Source: Pseudomonadota bacterium
GTDB taxonomy: Bacteria; Pseudomonadota; Alphaproteobacteria; Rhodospirillales; Magnetospirillaceae
Assembly (NCBI GenBank): GCA_021848545.1
Contig: JAJZUL010000010.1
Coordinates: 1 to 64,000, forward strand
Reading direction: 5' to 3'
Length of the DNA stretch: 64,000 nt
The position numbers and the translations under genes were made by a program. Numbering within the stretch: position 1 is the first letter of the stretch; each line of letters begins with the position of its first letter. Of the stretch, positions 34,436-43,147 are shown piece after piece. The notes below the pieces were generated by a model. That model worked only from the letters and a program-made list of their open reading frames with translations. It ran no database searches and was not told the DNA's origin.

Positions 34436-34748
34436 TTTTGCGTCCCCTTAATGCACCCATAATTGCTTATTTTATGCGCATTACGGATGTATGGTGCACG
34501 AATCGCAGGCGAAAGCTGTAAGACTGATCAACATCCCGATTTGGCGCCATCTGCCACACTTTTAATCATTCCAGGCGATATCGCTGGCGAATGAATGATC
34601 CGAAGGTGGGCTGTGGCTGGCGTGCGGTGGAATGCCGCCTCTGGCATGGGTCTTGCTGTTGTGCGCAGTGGCGTTCGGAAGCGGGGAGGGCTTTCGGACG
34701 TCGCTTTGACCCATCCGGGGCGGATGAGTGAATGAGGAGCAATACCCT
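34436..34748 (+). other. Intergenic region without a gene
   Basis: An AT-rich leading part (34445-34490) is followed by ordinary GC-rich sequence up to the chemoreceptor-like gene. No open frame with credible composition, tRNA or repeat is seen. Only a GAGGAG ribosome-binding site at its end (before 34749) is clear. Confidence 0.6.
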
Positions 34749-35789
34749 ATGTCGAGCATGGAAAGCCTGCTGAAGCTGACGCATGAGGTTTCGGTCGTCG
34801 CCGACGACAAGATCAATCGAATCAACGCCATTACGCATAAATCGCGCATGCTGGCCTTGAACGCGACCATCGAGGCGGCGCGGGCCGGCGATCTGGGCCG
34901 GGGATTCGCGGTGGTGGCCGAAGAGGTGAAGGGCATTTCCGGCGAGATTTCCGATCTGACCGGCGCGTTGCAGGAGCAATTGCGCAATCGCTTGGACACC
35001 TTGGCCGATCTGGGCCAGAACTTCGCCCACTCCCTGGTCACGGTGCGGGGCGAGCGTTTGGCCGACCTGTCCCATAACGTCATCGACATCATCGACCGGA
35101 ATCTGTACGAGCGTTCGTGCGACGTGCGTTGGTGGGCGACCGACAAGGCGGTGGTGGACGCGCTGTCGGCGCCGACGAAGGACAACCGGCGTCATGCCTC
35201 CCATCGTCTGGGGGTGATTCTCGATTCCTATACGGTCTATCTCGATCTGTGGGTGGCCGATTGCGGGGGGCGCGTCGTCGCCAACGGCCGCCCCGACCTT
35301 TACCCGGACGCGGTGGGCACCGACGTGTCGAGCGAACAATGGTTCCGCTCGGGTCTGGCCACCAGGGACGGCACTGATTTCGCCGTGGCCGACATCGCGA
35401 CCAATCCGGTTCTGGGGCGCCAGCCGGTGGCGACCTACGCCACGGCCATCCGCGAGGGCGGCGAAAGCGATGGGCGGGCGCTGGGGGTGCTGGGGATCTT
35501 CTTCGATTGGTCCAACCAATCGTCGGCGGCGGTCAAGGGCGTGCGCCTGACCGAAACGGAAAAGGCGATCACCCGCTGTCTGGTGCTGGATTCGGCCGGG
35601 CGGATCATCGCCGCGTCGGACGGCGCCGGCCTGTTGCGTGAAACCTTCACCCTGAAGACCGAGGGGCGGACCCAGGGCTTTTATCGCGACGGCGACCACA
35701 TCGTCGGCTTCGCCCTGACGCCGGGCTACGAAACCTATGAGGGGTTGGGCTGGTACGGCGTGGTCGTCCAGGATACGGCCGGGAACTGA
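34749..35789 (+). CDS. Soluble methyl-accepting chemotaxis-like protein with C-terminal cache domain
   Basis: About 346 residues and no TM segment. Residues 1-90 hold part of the receptor signalling hairpin: [45 protein letters not shown]. This matches the MCP tip and descending helix, but the module is very short. A linker coil leads to a C-terminal PDC/cache sensor ([55 protein letters not shown]). The order is reversed relative to classical receptors, and with no membrane anchor the sensor must be cytosolic. GAGGAG lies 9 bases before the ATG. A related free-standing cache protein is at 48612-49577. Confidence 0.82.
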   Translation: MSSMESLLKLTHEVSVVADDKINRINAITHKSRMLALNATIEAARAGDLGRGFAVVAEEVKGISGEISDLTGALQEQLRNRLDTLADLGQNFAHSLVTVRGERLADLSHNVIDIIDRNLYERSCDVRWWATDKAVVDALSAPTKDNRRHASHRLGVILDSYTVYLDLWVADCGGRVVANGRPDLYPDAVGTDVSSEQWFRSGLATRDGTDFAVADIATNPVLGRQPVATYATAIREGGESDGRALGVLGIFFDWSNQSSAAVKGVRLTETEKAITRCLVLDSAGRIIAASDGAGLLRETFTLKTEGRTQGFYRDGDHIVGFALTPGYETYEGLGWYGVVVQDTAGN

Positions 35790-35896
35790 ACCAAAGGGGG
35801 CCGCGCGCGAAGGACAAGATTGCACGCTGCCCCCGTTCTGGCATAATGCCGGTCCCTTGAGAGACCGCACCGGCCTGGGCCGGCGGTCTTCGGGCC

Positions 35897-35970
35897 GCGG
35901 GTGTAGCTCAATGGTAGAGCAGAAGCTTCCCAAGCTTACGACGAGGGTTCGATTCCCTTCACCCGCTCCA
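35897..35970 (+). tRNA. tRNA-Gly (CCC)
   Basis: 74 bases. Acceptor GCGGGTG/CACCCGC, D-arm TAGCTCAATGGTAGAGCA, anticodon loop TTCCCAA between GAAGC and GCTTA (anticodon CCC), T-arm GAGGGTTCGATTCCCTT, encoded TCCA end. It borders the accessory island to its right. Confidence 0.95.
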
Positions 35971-36090
35971 AGCCTTCTGCGGCTTTCAGCCGATAATCCC
36001 AATTCAGATCGAATAATCGGACCATGCTGGATGGTCCCATGCGTTCGCCCGTGTTCGGGCGGGGAGGCTTAAGCCGTTTTGGCGGATATG

Positions 36091-36134
36091 GCTTATTTAT
36101 AAGCTTTATCGTTCATTGAGACTTATATATAAGC
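36091..36134 (+). promoter_or_regulatory. Paired hipBA operators overlapping the promoter
   Basis: Site 1, GCTTAT-TT-ATAAGC (36091-36104), is a perfect inverted repeat. Site 2, ACTTAT-AT-ATAAGC (36121-36134), differs by one base. Their centres are exactly 30 bp apart, three helical turns, so bound dimers would face the same side. Site 2 contains a TATAAG box (36128-36133). This fits HipB autoregulation with looping or stacking. Confidence 0.7.
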
Positions 36135-36176
36135 CATTTTCTTGATTTTCTTGGCGGTTTATGACAGGGTGTGGCC

Positions 36177-36527
36177 ATGCCCGCACAAACCAGGCAACCA
36201 ACCCCTCGCGCCTATTCCCGCCCCGCGCGGGATGCGCTCACCCTTCTCGGTCAGCTGATCCGCGCCAACCGGATCGAGCGGAAGCTGAGCGTGGAGGGGC
36301 TGGCGACCCGTGTCGGCGTGTCGCGCGACATGATGCGCCGGATCGAGCAGGGCGACCCCCGATGCGGCATCGGCCTTGTCTTCGAGGCGGCGACCATCGT
36401 CGGCGTTCCCTTGTTCGAGGAGGACCGGGATCGGCTGGGCGAGCGCCGTGCGGAGCAGGCGGCCAAATTGCGCCTGATGCCGAAAGCCGTTCGCCGGCAG
36501 CGGACGGTGGTGAAGGATGACTTCTGA
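36177..36527 (+). CDS. hipB: HipB-like XRE-family antitoxin
   Basis: A 116-residue DNA-binding protein with a helix-turn-helix at about residues 25-80 (LGQLIRANRIERKLSVEGLATRVGVSRDMMRRIEQGD). The tail is basic (LRLMPKAVRRQRTVVKDDF). It overlaps hipA by 11 bases, as usual for hipBA pairs. ATG at 36177 is preceded by AGGG at 7 bases. It should neutralise HipA and repress the promoter through the two palindromes upstream. Confidence 0.85.
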   Translation: MPAQTRQPTPRAYSRPARDALTLLGQLIRANRIERKLSVEGLATRVGVSRDMMRRIEQGDPRCGIGLVFEAATIVGVPLFEEDRDRLGERRAEQAAKLRLMPKAVRRQRTVVKDDF

Positions 36528-37800
36528 CCCGAAGGCGGCCGAGGAGGCCTATGTCTGGGTCTGGCTTCCCGGCGCGACCGATCCGGTGGTGGCCGGGCTG
36601 CTGTCGCGCGCGGGCGACGGACGGCTGGTTTTCAATTACGGGCGCAGCTATCTCGCGCGCGCCGATGCGATCGCGCTCTATGACCCGGAATTGCCGTTGC
36701 GGGAGGGGGTCATCGCGCCCACCGAGCGGATGGCGCTGCCAAGCTGCATCCGCGACGGATCGCCGGACGCCTGGGGGCGCCGGGTCATCATCAACCGGCT
36801 TATGGGCCGCAAGGGGGGCGGGGCCGGCGCTTTCGACCTCGACGAACGGGCCTATCTGCTGGAATCCGGCTCGGACCGGATCGGCATGCTCGATTTCCAG
36901 CGATCGCCGACCGCGTACGTCGCCCGCCAGCGGCAAAGCGCCACCCTCGAAGAATTGATGGCGTCGGCCGACCGGGTGGAACGGGGCGTGCCGCTGACCC
37001 CGGAACTGGACCAGGCGCTTCAGCATGGAACGTCGATCGGCGGCGCCCGCCCGAAAGCGCTGATCGACGCGGAGGGGCGGAAATTCATCGCCAAATTCTC
37101 GGCCGGCACCGATTTGTACAGCGTGGTGAAGGCCGAGTTCGTCGCCATGCGGCTGGCGCGGCTGGTCGGCATCGACGCCGCGCCGGTGCGGCTGGAGCGG
37201 GCGCTGGGCAAGGACGTGCTGCTGGTCGAACGCTTCGACCGCCGCCGCGTCGCGGCGGGCTGGACGCGGCGGGGGATCGTGTCGGCGCTGACCTTGCTGA
37301 ACCTTGACGAGACCGAGGCCCGCTATGCCAGCTATGAGGAGTTGGCGACGCAAATTCGCCACCGCTTCGCCGAGCCCGCCGCGTCCTTGCGCGAATTGTT
37401 CAACCGCCTGGTCTTCAACATCCTGTGCGGCAATACCGACGATCACGCCCGCAACCATGCCGCCTTTTGGGATGGCGGGACGCTCGGCCTGACCCCCGCC
37501 TACGACCTCTGCCCCCAAGCCCGGACCGGCGGCGAGGCGTCGCAGGCGATGGCGATCATCGGCGACAACCGGCTGAGCCGGCTGTCCGTCTGCCTGGAGG
37601 CGGCGGCGCACTACCACCTGACCCCGGCCCAGGCCCGCGCCCTGATCGCCCATCAGGTCGAAATCATCACGGCGCACTGGCGGCCCGTCTGCGACGAAGC
37701 GGGTCTGAGCGAGGTTGATCGCACCCTGCTATGGGGCCGGTCCTTCCTCAATCCGTTCGCGTTCGAGGGCTTTCCGTCCGACGCGGGGGCGGTGGGGTAG
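36517..37800 (+). CDS. hipA: HipA-like serine/threonine kinase toxin
   Basis: A 427-residue HipA-fold kinase with both Pfam halves. The N-terminal Couple_hipA part contains LPLREGVIAPTERMALPSCIRDGSPDAWGRRVI; the kinase part has TSIGGARPKALI (P-loop-like, with the regulatory Ser), FIAKFS (ATP lysine), GNTDDHARNHAAF (catalytic Asp) and LTPAYDLCP (metal Asp). All key residues are present, so it is likely active. HipA kinases phosphorylate tRNA synthetases and halt growth. Confidence 0.9.
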   Translation: MTSDPKAAEEAYVWVWLPGATDPVVAGLLSRAGDGRLVFNYGRSYLARADAIALYDPELPLREGVIAPTERMALPSCIRDGSPDAWGRRVIINRLMGRKGGGAGAFDLDERAYLLESGSDRIGMLDFQRSPTAYVARQRQSATLEELMASADRVERGVPLTPELDQALQHGTSIGGARPKALIDAEGRKFIAKFSAGTDLYSVVKAEFVAMRLARLVGIDAAPVRLERALGKDVLLVERFDRRRVAAGWTRRGIVSALTLLNLDETEARYASYEELATQIRHRFAEPAASLRELFNRLVFNILCGNTDDHARNHAAFWDGGTLGLTPAYDLCPQARTGGEASQAMAIIGDNRLSRLSVCLEAAAHYHLTPAQARALIAHQVEIITAHWRPVCDEAGLSEVDRTLLWGRSFLNPFAFEGFPSDAGAVG

Positions 37801-37860
37801 GGGGGAGCCCTTATTGTCGTCGGGTGCGACCTTGCGGCCGCGGACGCTGTAGTTTATCTT

Positions 37861-37872
37861 GTTACATGTAAC
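37861..37872 (+). promoter_or_regulatory. Palindromic operator before mazEF
   Basis: GTTACATGTAAC, a perfect 12-bp palindrome 13 bases before the antitoxin ATG, directly after a possible promoter (TTGCGG 37832-37837, TATCTT 37855-37860). It stands out in GC-rich DNA and is a natural binding site for the antitoxin. Confidence 0.6.
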
Positions 37873-37885
37873 GGAGGGCGCCACC

Positions 37886-38107
37886 ATGGCATCGAGTTCG
37901 GCGAAGCGCGTCAATCAGCATCGGGACGGATTGCGGGCCGCCGGATTGCGGCCCTTGCAGATATGGGTTCCGGATACCCGCCGTCCCGGCTTCGCCGAAG
38001 AGTGCCGGCGGCAATCGGCGTTGGCGGCCGAGGCCGACGCCAAAGAGTCCGATTTGGCCCCCTTGATGGACGAAATCCTGACGGATGTTGACGGCTGGAC
38101 GGCATGA
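37886..38107 (+). CDS. mazE: MazE-family antitoxin (DUF3018 type)
   Basis: A 73-residue protein. The N-terminus SSSAKRVNQHRDGLRAAGLRPLQIWVPDTRRPGFAEECRRQS is the DUF3018 ribbon-helix-helix-like domain of MazE antitoxins; the acidic tail (LAPLMDEILTDVDGWTA) would clamp the toxin. GGAGGG precedes the ATG. Overlaps mazF by 4 bases. Confidence 0.86.
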   Translation: MASSSAKRVNQHRDGLRAAGLRPLQIWVPDTRRPGFAEECRRQSALAAEADAKESDLAPLMDEILTDVDGWTA

Positions 38108-38427
38108 GACGCGGGGATTTGGTGACGGTCGCCGTCCAAGGCGATTTCGGCAAGCCCCGCCCCGCCCTGGTGATCCAATCCGACCAGTTCGACGCCCACG
38201 CCACCGTGACCGTTCTGCTGGTGTCCAGCCTGATGGTCGATGCGCCGCTGTTCCGCCTGACCGTGGAACCGACGCCGGAAAACGGCTTACGCGCCCCTTC
38301 GCAAATCATGGTGGACAAGGCCATGAGCGTGAAGCGCGACAAGCTGGGTGAAGCCTTCGGCCGGTTGGACGACGTGACCATGGTGGCGGTCAACCGCTCG
38401 CTGGCGCTGTTCCTGGGGTTCGCGTAG
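38104..38427 (+). CDS. mazF: MazF/PemK-family mRNA interferase toxin
   Basis: A 107-residue PemK/MazF toxin. RRGDLVTVAVQGDFGKPRPALVIQSD is the family N-terminus with the conserved Arg/Pro residues; SQIMVDKAMSVKRDKLGEAFGRLD contains the central K-x-x-x-x-R segment. Such toxins cut mRNA at short motifs. It starts in the mazE stop codon. Confidence 0.9.
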   Translation: MRRGDLVTVAVQGDFGKPRPALVIQSDQFDAHATVTVLLVSSLMVDAPLFRLTVEPTPENGLRAPSQIMVDKAMSVKRDKLGEAFGRLDDVTMVAVNRSLALFLGFA

Positions 38428-38459
38428 CGGCCGGGATATTGGCGGGAAAGGACACGGTA

Positions 38460-38747
38460 ATGGGCGACGCAGCCGAACGCATCATGCAGGGCCTCAACGA
38501 GGCCCTGGTCCACGCGCGGGGCGAGGACGTGGCGGGCTTGGTGGTACACATCCCCGCCGCCGTCGATGTCGCCGCCATCCGCCGCCGCACCGGCCTGTCC
38601 CAGGCCGCCTTCTCGCGCCGTATCGGCGTATCCCCCGCCACGCTGCGCAATTGGGAGCGGGGCCGCCGGGCGCCGGAGGGACCGGCGCGGGTGCTGCTGG
38701 CGATGCTGGAACGGAATCCCAAGATGGTGGAGGAGACACTGGGGTAG
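38460..38747 (+). CDS. XRE-family transcriptional regulator, HigA/NadS-type orphan antitoxin
   Basis: A 95-residue protein: MQGLNEALVHARGEDVAGLVVHIPAAVDVAAIRRRTGLSQAAF then SRRIGVSPATLRNWERGRRAPEGPARVLLAMLERNP. The helix-turn-helix and the GL-H-IP style N-terminus match antitoxins that normally follow a RelE/HigB toxin. No such toxin lies beside it (mazF is upstream and an IS remnant downstream), so it may be a leftover or act with mazEF. AAGGA lies 7-8 bases before the ATG. Confidence 0.8.
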   Translation: MGDAAERIMQGLNEALVHARGEDVAGLVVHIPAAVDVAAIRRRTGLSQAAFSRRIGVSPATLRNWERGRRAPEGPARVLLAMLERNPKMVEETLG

Positions 38748-38755
38748 GACGGGGG

Positions 38756-38902
38756 CGGAAGTTGCTGCACTGGCTTCGCCGGTTGGAACTTCACCCGCGC
38801 CGGCGGCAACCACCGAACCTCATGGCCCCGCGCCGCAATTTGCCGGGCCCAATAATGCGACGACCCACACGCCTCCAGCCCGACCAGGCACGGCGCGATC
38901 TT
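38756..38902 (-). pseudogene. IS110-family transposase remnant
   Basis: The minus strand encodes KIAPCLVGLEACGSSHYWAR followed by QIAARGHEVRWLPPARVKF, the unmistakable N-terminal DEDD-domain stretch of IS110-family transposases. The frame keeps sense for 49 codons only; both ends are lost and no stop-free full gene exists. The remaining bases up to hsdM (38903-39079) hold no recognisable gene. Confidence 0.75.
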
Positions 38903-39079
38903 GCCGACCCATCACCGTCATTCGAAATGTTTACCCGGAACATCGGGGGCTTCAGGCATCCGCCCTGCAACCGCGCTTGAAAGTCATATGGTTTTCTGAC
39001 GACGACTTGCGTGTAATGGTAGCTGGCCTTAACGTCCGTCCCACCCGCAATTACGCGATGTAACGAGGCCGCGATCACC

Positions 39080-40819
39080 ATGAATCAGCAAACCCTGTCG
39101 GCGTTCATCTGGTCTGTCGCCGACCTGCTTCGCGGTGATTACAAGCAGTCCGAATACGGGCGCGTCATTCTGCCCTTCACCGTTCTGCGCCGTCTGGATT
39201 GCGTCCTTGAGGCGACCAAACCCGCCGTCCTGGCCGAGTATCAGGCCAAGCAGGCCCAGGGCATCACCCCCGATCCCTTCGTGCTGCGGGTGGCTGGCCA
39301 AAGCTTCTTCAACGTCTCGCCGCTCGACATGAAGAAGCTGATGGGCGACCAGGACCACATCAGCCAGAACCTCTACAGCTATATCAATGGCTTCTCCCCC
39401 GCCGTGCGCGACGTGTTCGAGCGGTTCGAGTTCCACACCCAGATCGAGCGCCTGGCCAAGGCCGGCTTGCTGTATCAGGTGACCGAGCGCTTCACCCAGG
39501 TTGACCTGCACCCCGATCAGGTCAGCAACCACCAGATGGGTCTGGTCTTCGAGGAACTGATCCGCAAGTTCGCCGAACTGTCCAACGAGACCGCCGGTGA
39601 GCATTTCACCCCCCGCGAAGTCATCCGCCTGATGGTCAACCTGATCTTCATCGAGGATGACGACGTGCTGTCCAAGCCGGGCGTGGTGCGGACCATCTAT
39701 GACCCCACGGCGGGAACCGGCGGCATGTTGTCCATCGCCGGCGAATATCTGGAGGAACACAACCCCAAGGCACGCCTGACCGTGTTCGGCCAGGAACTGA
39801 ACCCCGAATCCTACGCCATCTGCAAAGCGGACATGCTGATCAAGGGTCAGGACGTGTCCAAGATCGTCTTCGGCAACACCCTGTCCGAGGACGGCCATCC
39901 CGCCACCACCTTCGACTACATGCTGTCCAACCCGCCCTTCGGCGTCGAATGGAAGAAGGTGGAAAAGGAGGTCCGCAAAGAACACGAAACCCTGGGCTAT
40001 AACGGGCGCTTCGGCCCCGGCCTGCCGCGTGTATCCGATGGCTCCATGCTGTTCCTGCTGCATCTGATCGCCAAGATGCGGCCCGTCGCTGAAGGTGGCT
40101 CGCGTTTCGGCATCGTGTTGAACGGCTCGCCTTTGTTCACCGGCGGGGCGGAAAGCGGCGAAAGTGAAATCCGCCGCTACGTGCTGGAAAACGACCTGCT
40201 GGAAGCCATCATCGGCTTGCCCACCGACATGTTCTACAACACCGGCATCAGCACCTATGTCTGGATCGTCAGCAACCGCAAGCCAGCCCACCGCAAGGGG
40301 CAGGTTCAACTGATCGACGCGTCCGGCATGTGGCAGAAGATGCGCAAATCCCTGGGGTCCAAGCGCAAGGAACTGTCCGACGACCATATCGCCGAGATCA
40401 CCCGCCTGTTCGGCGGGTTCAAGGCGGCCGAGGCGGACGGCAAGCCCATCAGCCGCATCTTCAAGAATGCCGATTTCGGCTACCGCACCATCACGGTGGA
40501 ACGCCCGCTGATGGCGGATGGCAAGCCGGTGCTGGGCCAGAAGGGTAAGGCCAAGGGCAAGAAGGTGCCCGATCCCAAGCTGCGCGATACCGAAAACGTG
40601 CCGCTGGATCAGGACGTCGAGGCGTACTTCAAACGCGAGGTGGCTCCCCATGTGCCCGACGCCTGGATCGACCCCGACAAGACCAAGATCGGCTATGAAA
40701 TCCCCTTCAACCGGCACTTCTACGTGTTCCAGCCGCCGCGCCCGCTGGATGTCATCGACGCCGATTTGAAGCAGGTGGTGGGCCGCATCCAGGCCATGCT
40801 GGGGGAAATCGCCGGATGA
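39080..40819 (+). CDS. hsdM: Type I restriction-modification system methyltransferase subunit HsdM
   Basis: A 579-residue adenine methyltransferase. The N-terminal helical domain ([35 protein letters not shown]) is followed by the AdoMet motif [12 protein letters not shown] and the catalytic LSNPPFG. An insert rich in Lys/Gly ([17 protein letters not shown]) sits near the C-terminus. It modifies adenines at sites chosen by HsdS. First gene of hsdM-rhuM-hsdS-hsdR, each overlapping the next or nearly so. Confidence 0.95.
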   Translation: MNQQTLSAFIWSVADLLRGDYKQSEYGRVILPFTVLRRLDCVLEATKPAVLAEYQAKQAQGITPDPFVLRVAGQSFFNVSPLDMKKLMGDQDHISQNLYSYINGFSPAVRDVFERFEFHTQIERLAKAGLLYQVTERFTQVDLHPDQVSNHQMGLVFEELIRKFAELSNETAGEHFTPREVIRLMVNLIFIEDDDVLSKPGVVRTIYDPTAGTGGMLSIAGEYLEEHNPKARLTVFGQELNPESYAICKADMLIKGQDVSKIVFGNTLSEDGHPATTFDYMLSNPPFGVEWKKVEKEVRKEHETLGYNGRFGPGLPRVSDGSMLFLLHLIAKMRPVAEGGSRFGIVLNGSPLFTGGAESGESEIRRYVLENDLLEAIIGLPTDMFYNTGISTYVWIVSNRKPAHRKGQVQLIDASGMWQKMRKSLGSKRKELSDDHIAEITRLFGGFKAAEADGKPISRIFKNADFGYRTITVERPLMADGKPVLGQKGKAKGKKVPDPKLRDTENVPLDQDVEAYFKREVAPHVPDAWIDPDKTKIGYEIPFNRHFYVFQPPRPLDVIDADLKQVVGRIQAMLGEIAG

Positions 40820-41727
40820 GCGACGCGGTGATCCTCTACAACACCGAGGACGGCGGCACCCAACTGCGCCTGAAAATCCAGGATGGCACCGTCTGGCTGA
40901 CCCAGGCCGAGATGGCCGATCTGTTTCAGACCACCAAGCAGAATGTCAGCCTGCACCTGAAAACCATTTTCCGCGATGCCGAACTGGCCGAGGCTTCAGT
41001 CGTCAAGGATTACTTGACAGCTGCCGCCGATGGAAAGTCTTACCAGACCAAGCATTATCGGCTGGAGGCCATCCTGGCGGTGGGCTACCGCGTCCGCAGC
41101 CCGCGCGGCAGCCAGTTCCGCCGCTGGGCGACCACGGTGTTGCAGGACTACCTGATCAAGGGCTTCGCCATCGACGATGCCCGGCTCAAGGAACCCGCCG
41201 CCGGTCTGGATTATTTCGATGACCTGCTGGAACGCATCCGCGCAATCCGGGCGTCGGAAAAGCGGTTCTATCAGAAGGTGCGTGACCTGTTCGCCACCGC
41301 CGTGGATTACGACAAGACGGCCGAGACCGCCCGGCGCTTCTTCCAGACCATCCAGAACAAGATGCTGTGGGCGGTCACCGGCCACACCGCCGCCGAACTG
41401 ATCCTGGACCGCGCCGACCCCGCCAAGCCCAACATGGGCCTGAACGCATGGTCGGGCACCAAGGTGCGCAAGATCGACGTCGCCACCGCCAAGAATTATT
41501 TGGCCGATGCCGAGATGCGCGACCTCGACCGCCTCGTCTCCGCCTTCCTGGACCTGGCCGAGGACCGCGCCGAACGCCGCCAGCAAACCACCATGGCCGA
41601 CTGGATCAGCTTTGCCGACCAGTACCTGAAACTGGCCGAACGGGCGGTGCTGACCCATGCTGGCAGCGTCAGCCATGACAACATGCTGAAGGTCAGTCGG
41701 CGAATGGACGAAAGCTGTGGGTCGTGA
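40816..41727 (+). CDS. RhuM family protein inside the type I R-M operon
   Basis: A 303-residue RhuM homologue: [27 protein letters not shown] (winged/HTH-like start), [47 protein letters not shown], and [25 protein letters not shown]. RhuM proteins are of unknown function, first noted in Salmonella and often placed in mobile or restriction loci. It overlaps hsdM by 4 bases. The extreme C-terminus ([16 protein letters not shown]) looks short for the family; another frame continues open to hsdS, so a 3' frameshift is possible. Confidence 0.88.
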   Translation: MSDAVILYNTEDGGTQLRLKIQDGTVWLTQAEMADLFQTTKQNVSLHLKTIFRDAELAEASVVKDYLTAAADGKSYQTKHYRLEAILAVGYRVRSPRGSQFRRWATTVLQDYLIKGFAIDDARLKEPAAGLDYFDDLLERIRAIRASEKRFYQKVRDLFATAVDYDKTAETARRFFQTIQNKMLWAVTGHTAAELILDRADPAKPNMGLNAWSGTKVRKIDVATAKNYLADAEMRDLDRLVSAFLDLAEDRAERRQQTTMADWISFADQYLKLAERAVLTHAGSVSHDNMLKVSRRMDESCGS

Positions 41728-41807
41728 AAGACACCAAGCAGACCTATGGTGAACGCCAGGATGAGCAGATCGAAGCCATCCCCCAGACCCAGGGGGGCGA
41801 GGAATGA
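41724..41807 (+). CDS. Possible 27-residue ORF between rhuM and hsdS
   Basis: A GTG at 41724 overlaps the rhuM stop and the frame ends at TGA 41805-41807, overlapping the hsdS ATG. Its product ([20 protein letters not shown] and seven more residues) is hydrophilic and of normal composition. The same frame is open upstream into rhuM. It may be a coupling peptide, a displaced RhuM tail, or chance. Not recognised. Confidence 0.3.
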   Translation: MKDTKQTYGERQDEQIEAIPQTQGGEE

Positions 41808-43147
41808 CCTTTCCCCGCTACCCGGATTACAAGGACAGCGGAATCGACTGGCTGGGCGAGGTGCCCGCGCATTGGAATGCCGTTCCCCTATGGACCATGT
41901 TCCGCAGGACCAAGCGCACGGGGTTTCCAGAAGCAGAATTGCTGTCGGTCTATCGGGATTATGGTGTGGTTCCCAAAGCCAGTCGGGACGACAATTTCAA
42001 TAATGCGTCGGAAGACCTGACAGCATATCAGTTGGTTGAGCCTGGGTGTTTGGCCATCAACAAGATGAAAGCGTGGCAGGGATCTGTCGGGATTTCGAGG
42101 TATCGCGGCATCGTGAGTCCAGCTTACTTCATCTATGAGCCGCTTCATGACAATTCGTCCGAATATCTGCATTACCTACTCCGATCCTCGGAATATGCGG
42201 CGGCCTATATGATGGTCTCCAAGGGAATCCGCGTGAACCAGTGGGACTTGGACCCGCAGTACCATTCTCGCTTGCCGGTCCTGCTGCCTCCGCCTTCCGA
42301 ACAATCCGCCATCGCCGCCTTCCTCGACCGCGAGACGGGCAAGATTGATGCCCTGGTGGCCGAGCAGGAAAAGTTGATCGCGCTGCTGAAGGAAAAGCGC
42401 CAGGCCGTCATCTCCCACGCCGTCACCAAGGGGCTTGATCCGTCCGCCCCCATGAAGGACAGCGGCATCGAATGGCTGGGCGAGGTGCCCGCGCATTGGG
42501 ACGCGGTTAGAATCAAGTATCACACCCTGTCGATTGAGCAGGGTTGGAGTCCCCAATGTGAAGGCTTCCCCGTGGAAACGGCAGAGGAATGGGGCGTTCT
42601 GAAGGTCGGCTGTGTTAATGGCGGGGTATTCAAACCGTCAGAGAACAAGAGGCTACCCGAGGAATTGGAGCCAATTCCATCACTGGGTATTGCGGCAGGT
42701 GATCTTTTGATTTCGCGGGCCAACACCAAGGAATTGGTTGGCGGTGCCGCTGTCGCTCACGCCGATTACCCTCGATTGATGCTGTCTGACAAACTCTACC
42801 GCCTGCGCCTGGATGAAACCGCGTCTCTACCGGATTTCGTTGCCTTCTTTCTCGGTACCGGCTTGGCGCGGGGACAGATTGAGCTGGCTGCCACGGGCGC
42901 CAGCAGTTCGATGCAGAATATTGGCCAAGGGACGATCTTGGGAATGGCGGCTCCCCTTCCCCCCGTTCCAGAACAATCCGTCATCGTCGCCTTTCTCAAC
43001 GACCAAACCGCCAAGTTCGACGCCCTCACCGCCGAAGCCCAACGCGCCATCGAGCTGCTGAAAGAACACCGTTCCGCCCTGATTTCCGCCGCAATCACCG
43101 GCAAGATCGACGTGCGCGGCCTTGTTTCGTCCCAGGAGGCCGCATGA
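41804..43147 (+). CDS. hsdS: Type I restriction-modification specificity subunit HsdS
   Basis: A 447-residue protein with two target-recognition domains. Each half opens with the same motif (KDSGIDWLGEVPAHW near residue 8, KDSGIEWLGEVPAHW near 220) and closes with a conserved helix: PPPSEQSAIAAFLDRETGKIDALVAEQEKLIALLKEKRQAVIS and PVPEQSVIVAFLNDQTAKFDALTAEAQRAIELLKEHRSALIS. The variable regions between them are visibly less GC-rich, as expected for exchanged recognition domains. ATG overlaps the preceding small frame; 4-base overlap with hsdR. Confidence 0.95.
   Translation: MTFPRYPDYKDSGIDWLGEVPAHWNAVPLWTMFRRTKRTGFPEAELLSVYRDYGVVPKASRDDNFNNASEDLTAYQLVEPGCLAINKMKAWQGSVGISRYRGIVSPAYFIYEPLHDNSSEYLHYLLRSSEYAAAYMMVSKGIRVNQWDLDPQYHSRLPVLLPPPSEQSAIAAFLDRETGKIDALVAEQEKLIALLKEKRQAVISHAVTKGLDPSAPMKDSGIEWLGEVPAHWDAVRIKYHTLSIEQGWSPQCEGFPVETAEEWGVLKVGCVNGGVFKPSENKRLPEELEPIPSLGIAAGDLLISRANTKELVGGAAVAHADYPRLMLSDKLYRLRLDETASLPDFVAFFLGTGLARGQIELAATGASSSMQNIGQGTILGMAAPLPPVPEQSVIVAFLNDQTAKFDALTAEAQRAIELLKEHRSALISAAITGKIDVRGLVSSQEAA

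Noticed and set aside
34492-34507. Possible sigma-54 promoter TGGTGCACGAATCGCA
   Set aside because: GG and GC are correctly spaced but the rest matches poorly, and it lies about 240 bases before the next start.
35897-35970. tRNA-Gly as an integration site
   Set aside because: No second copy of its 3' end was found up to 50 kb and no integrase gene is visible, so an attachment site cannot be claimed.
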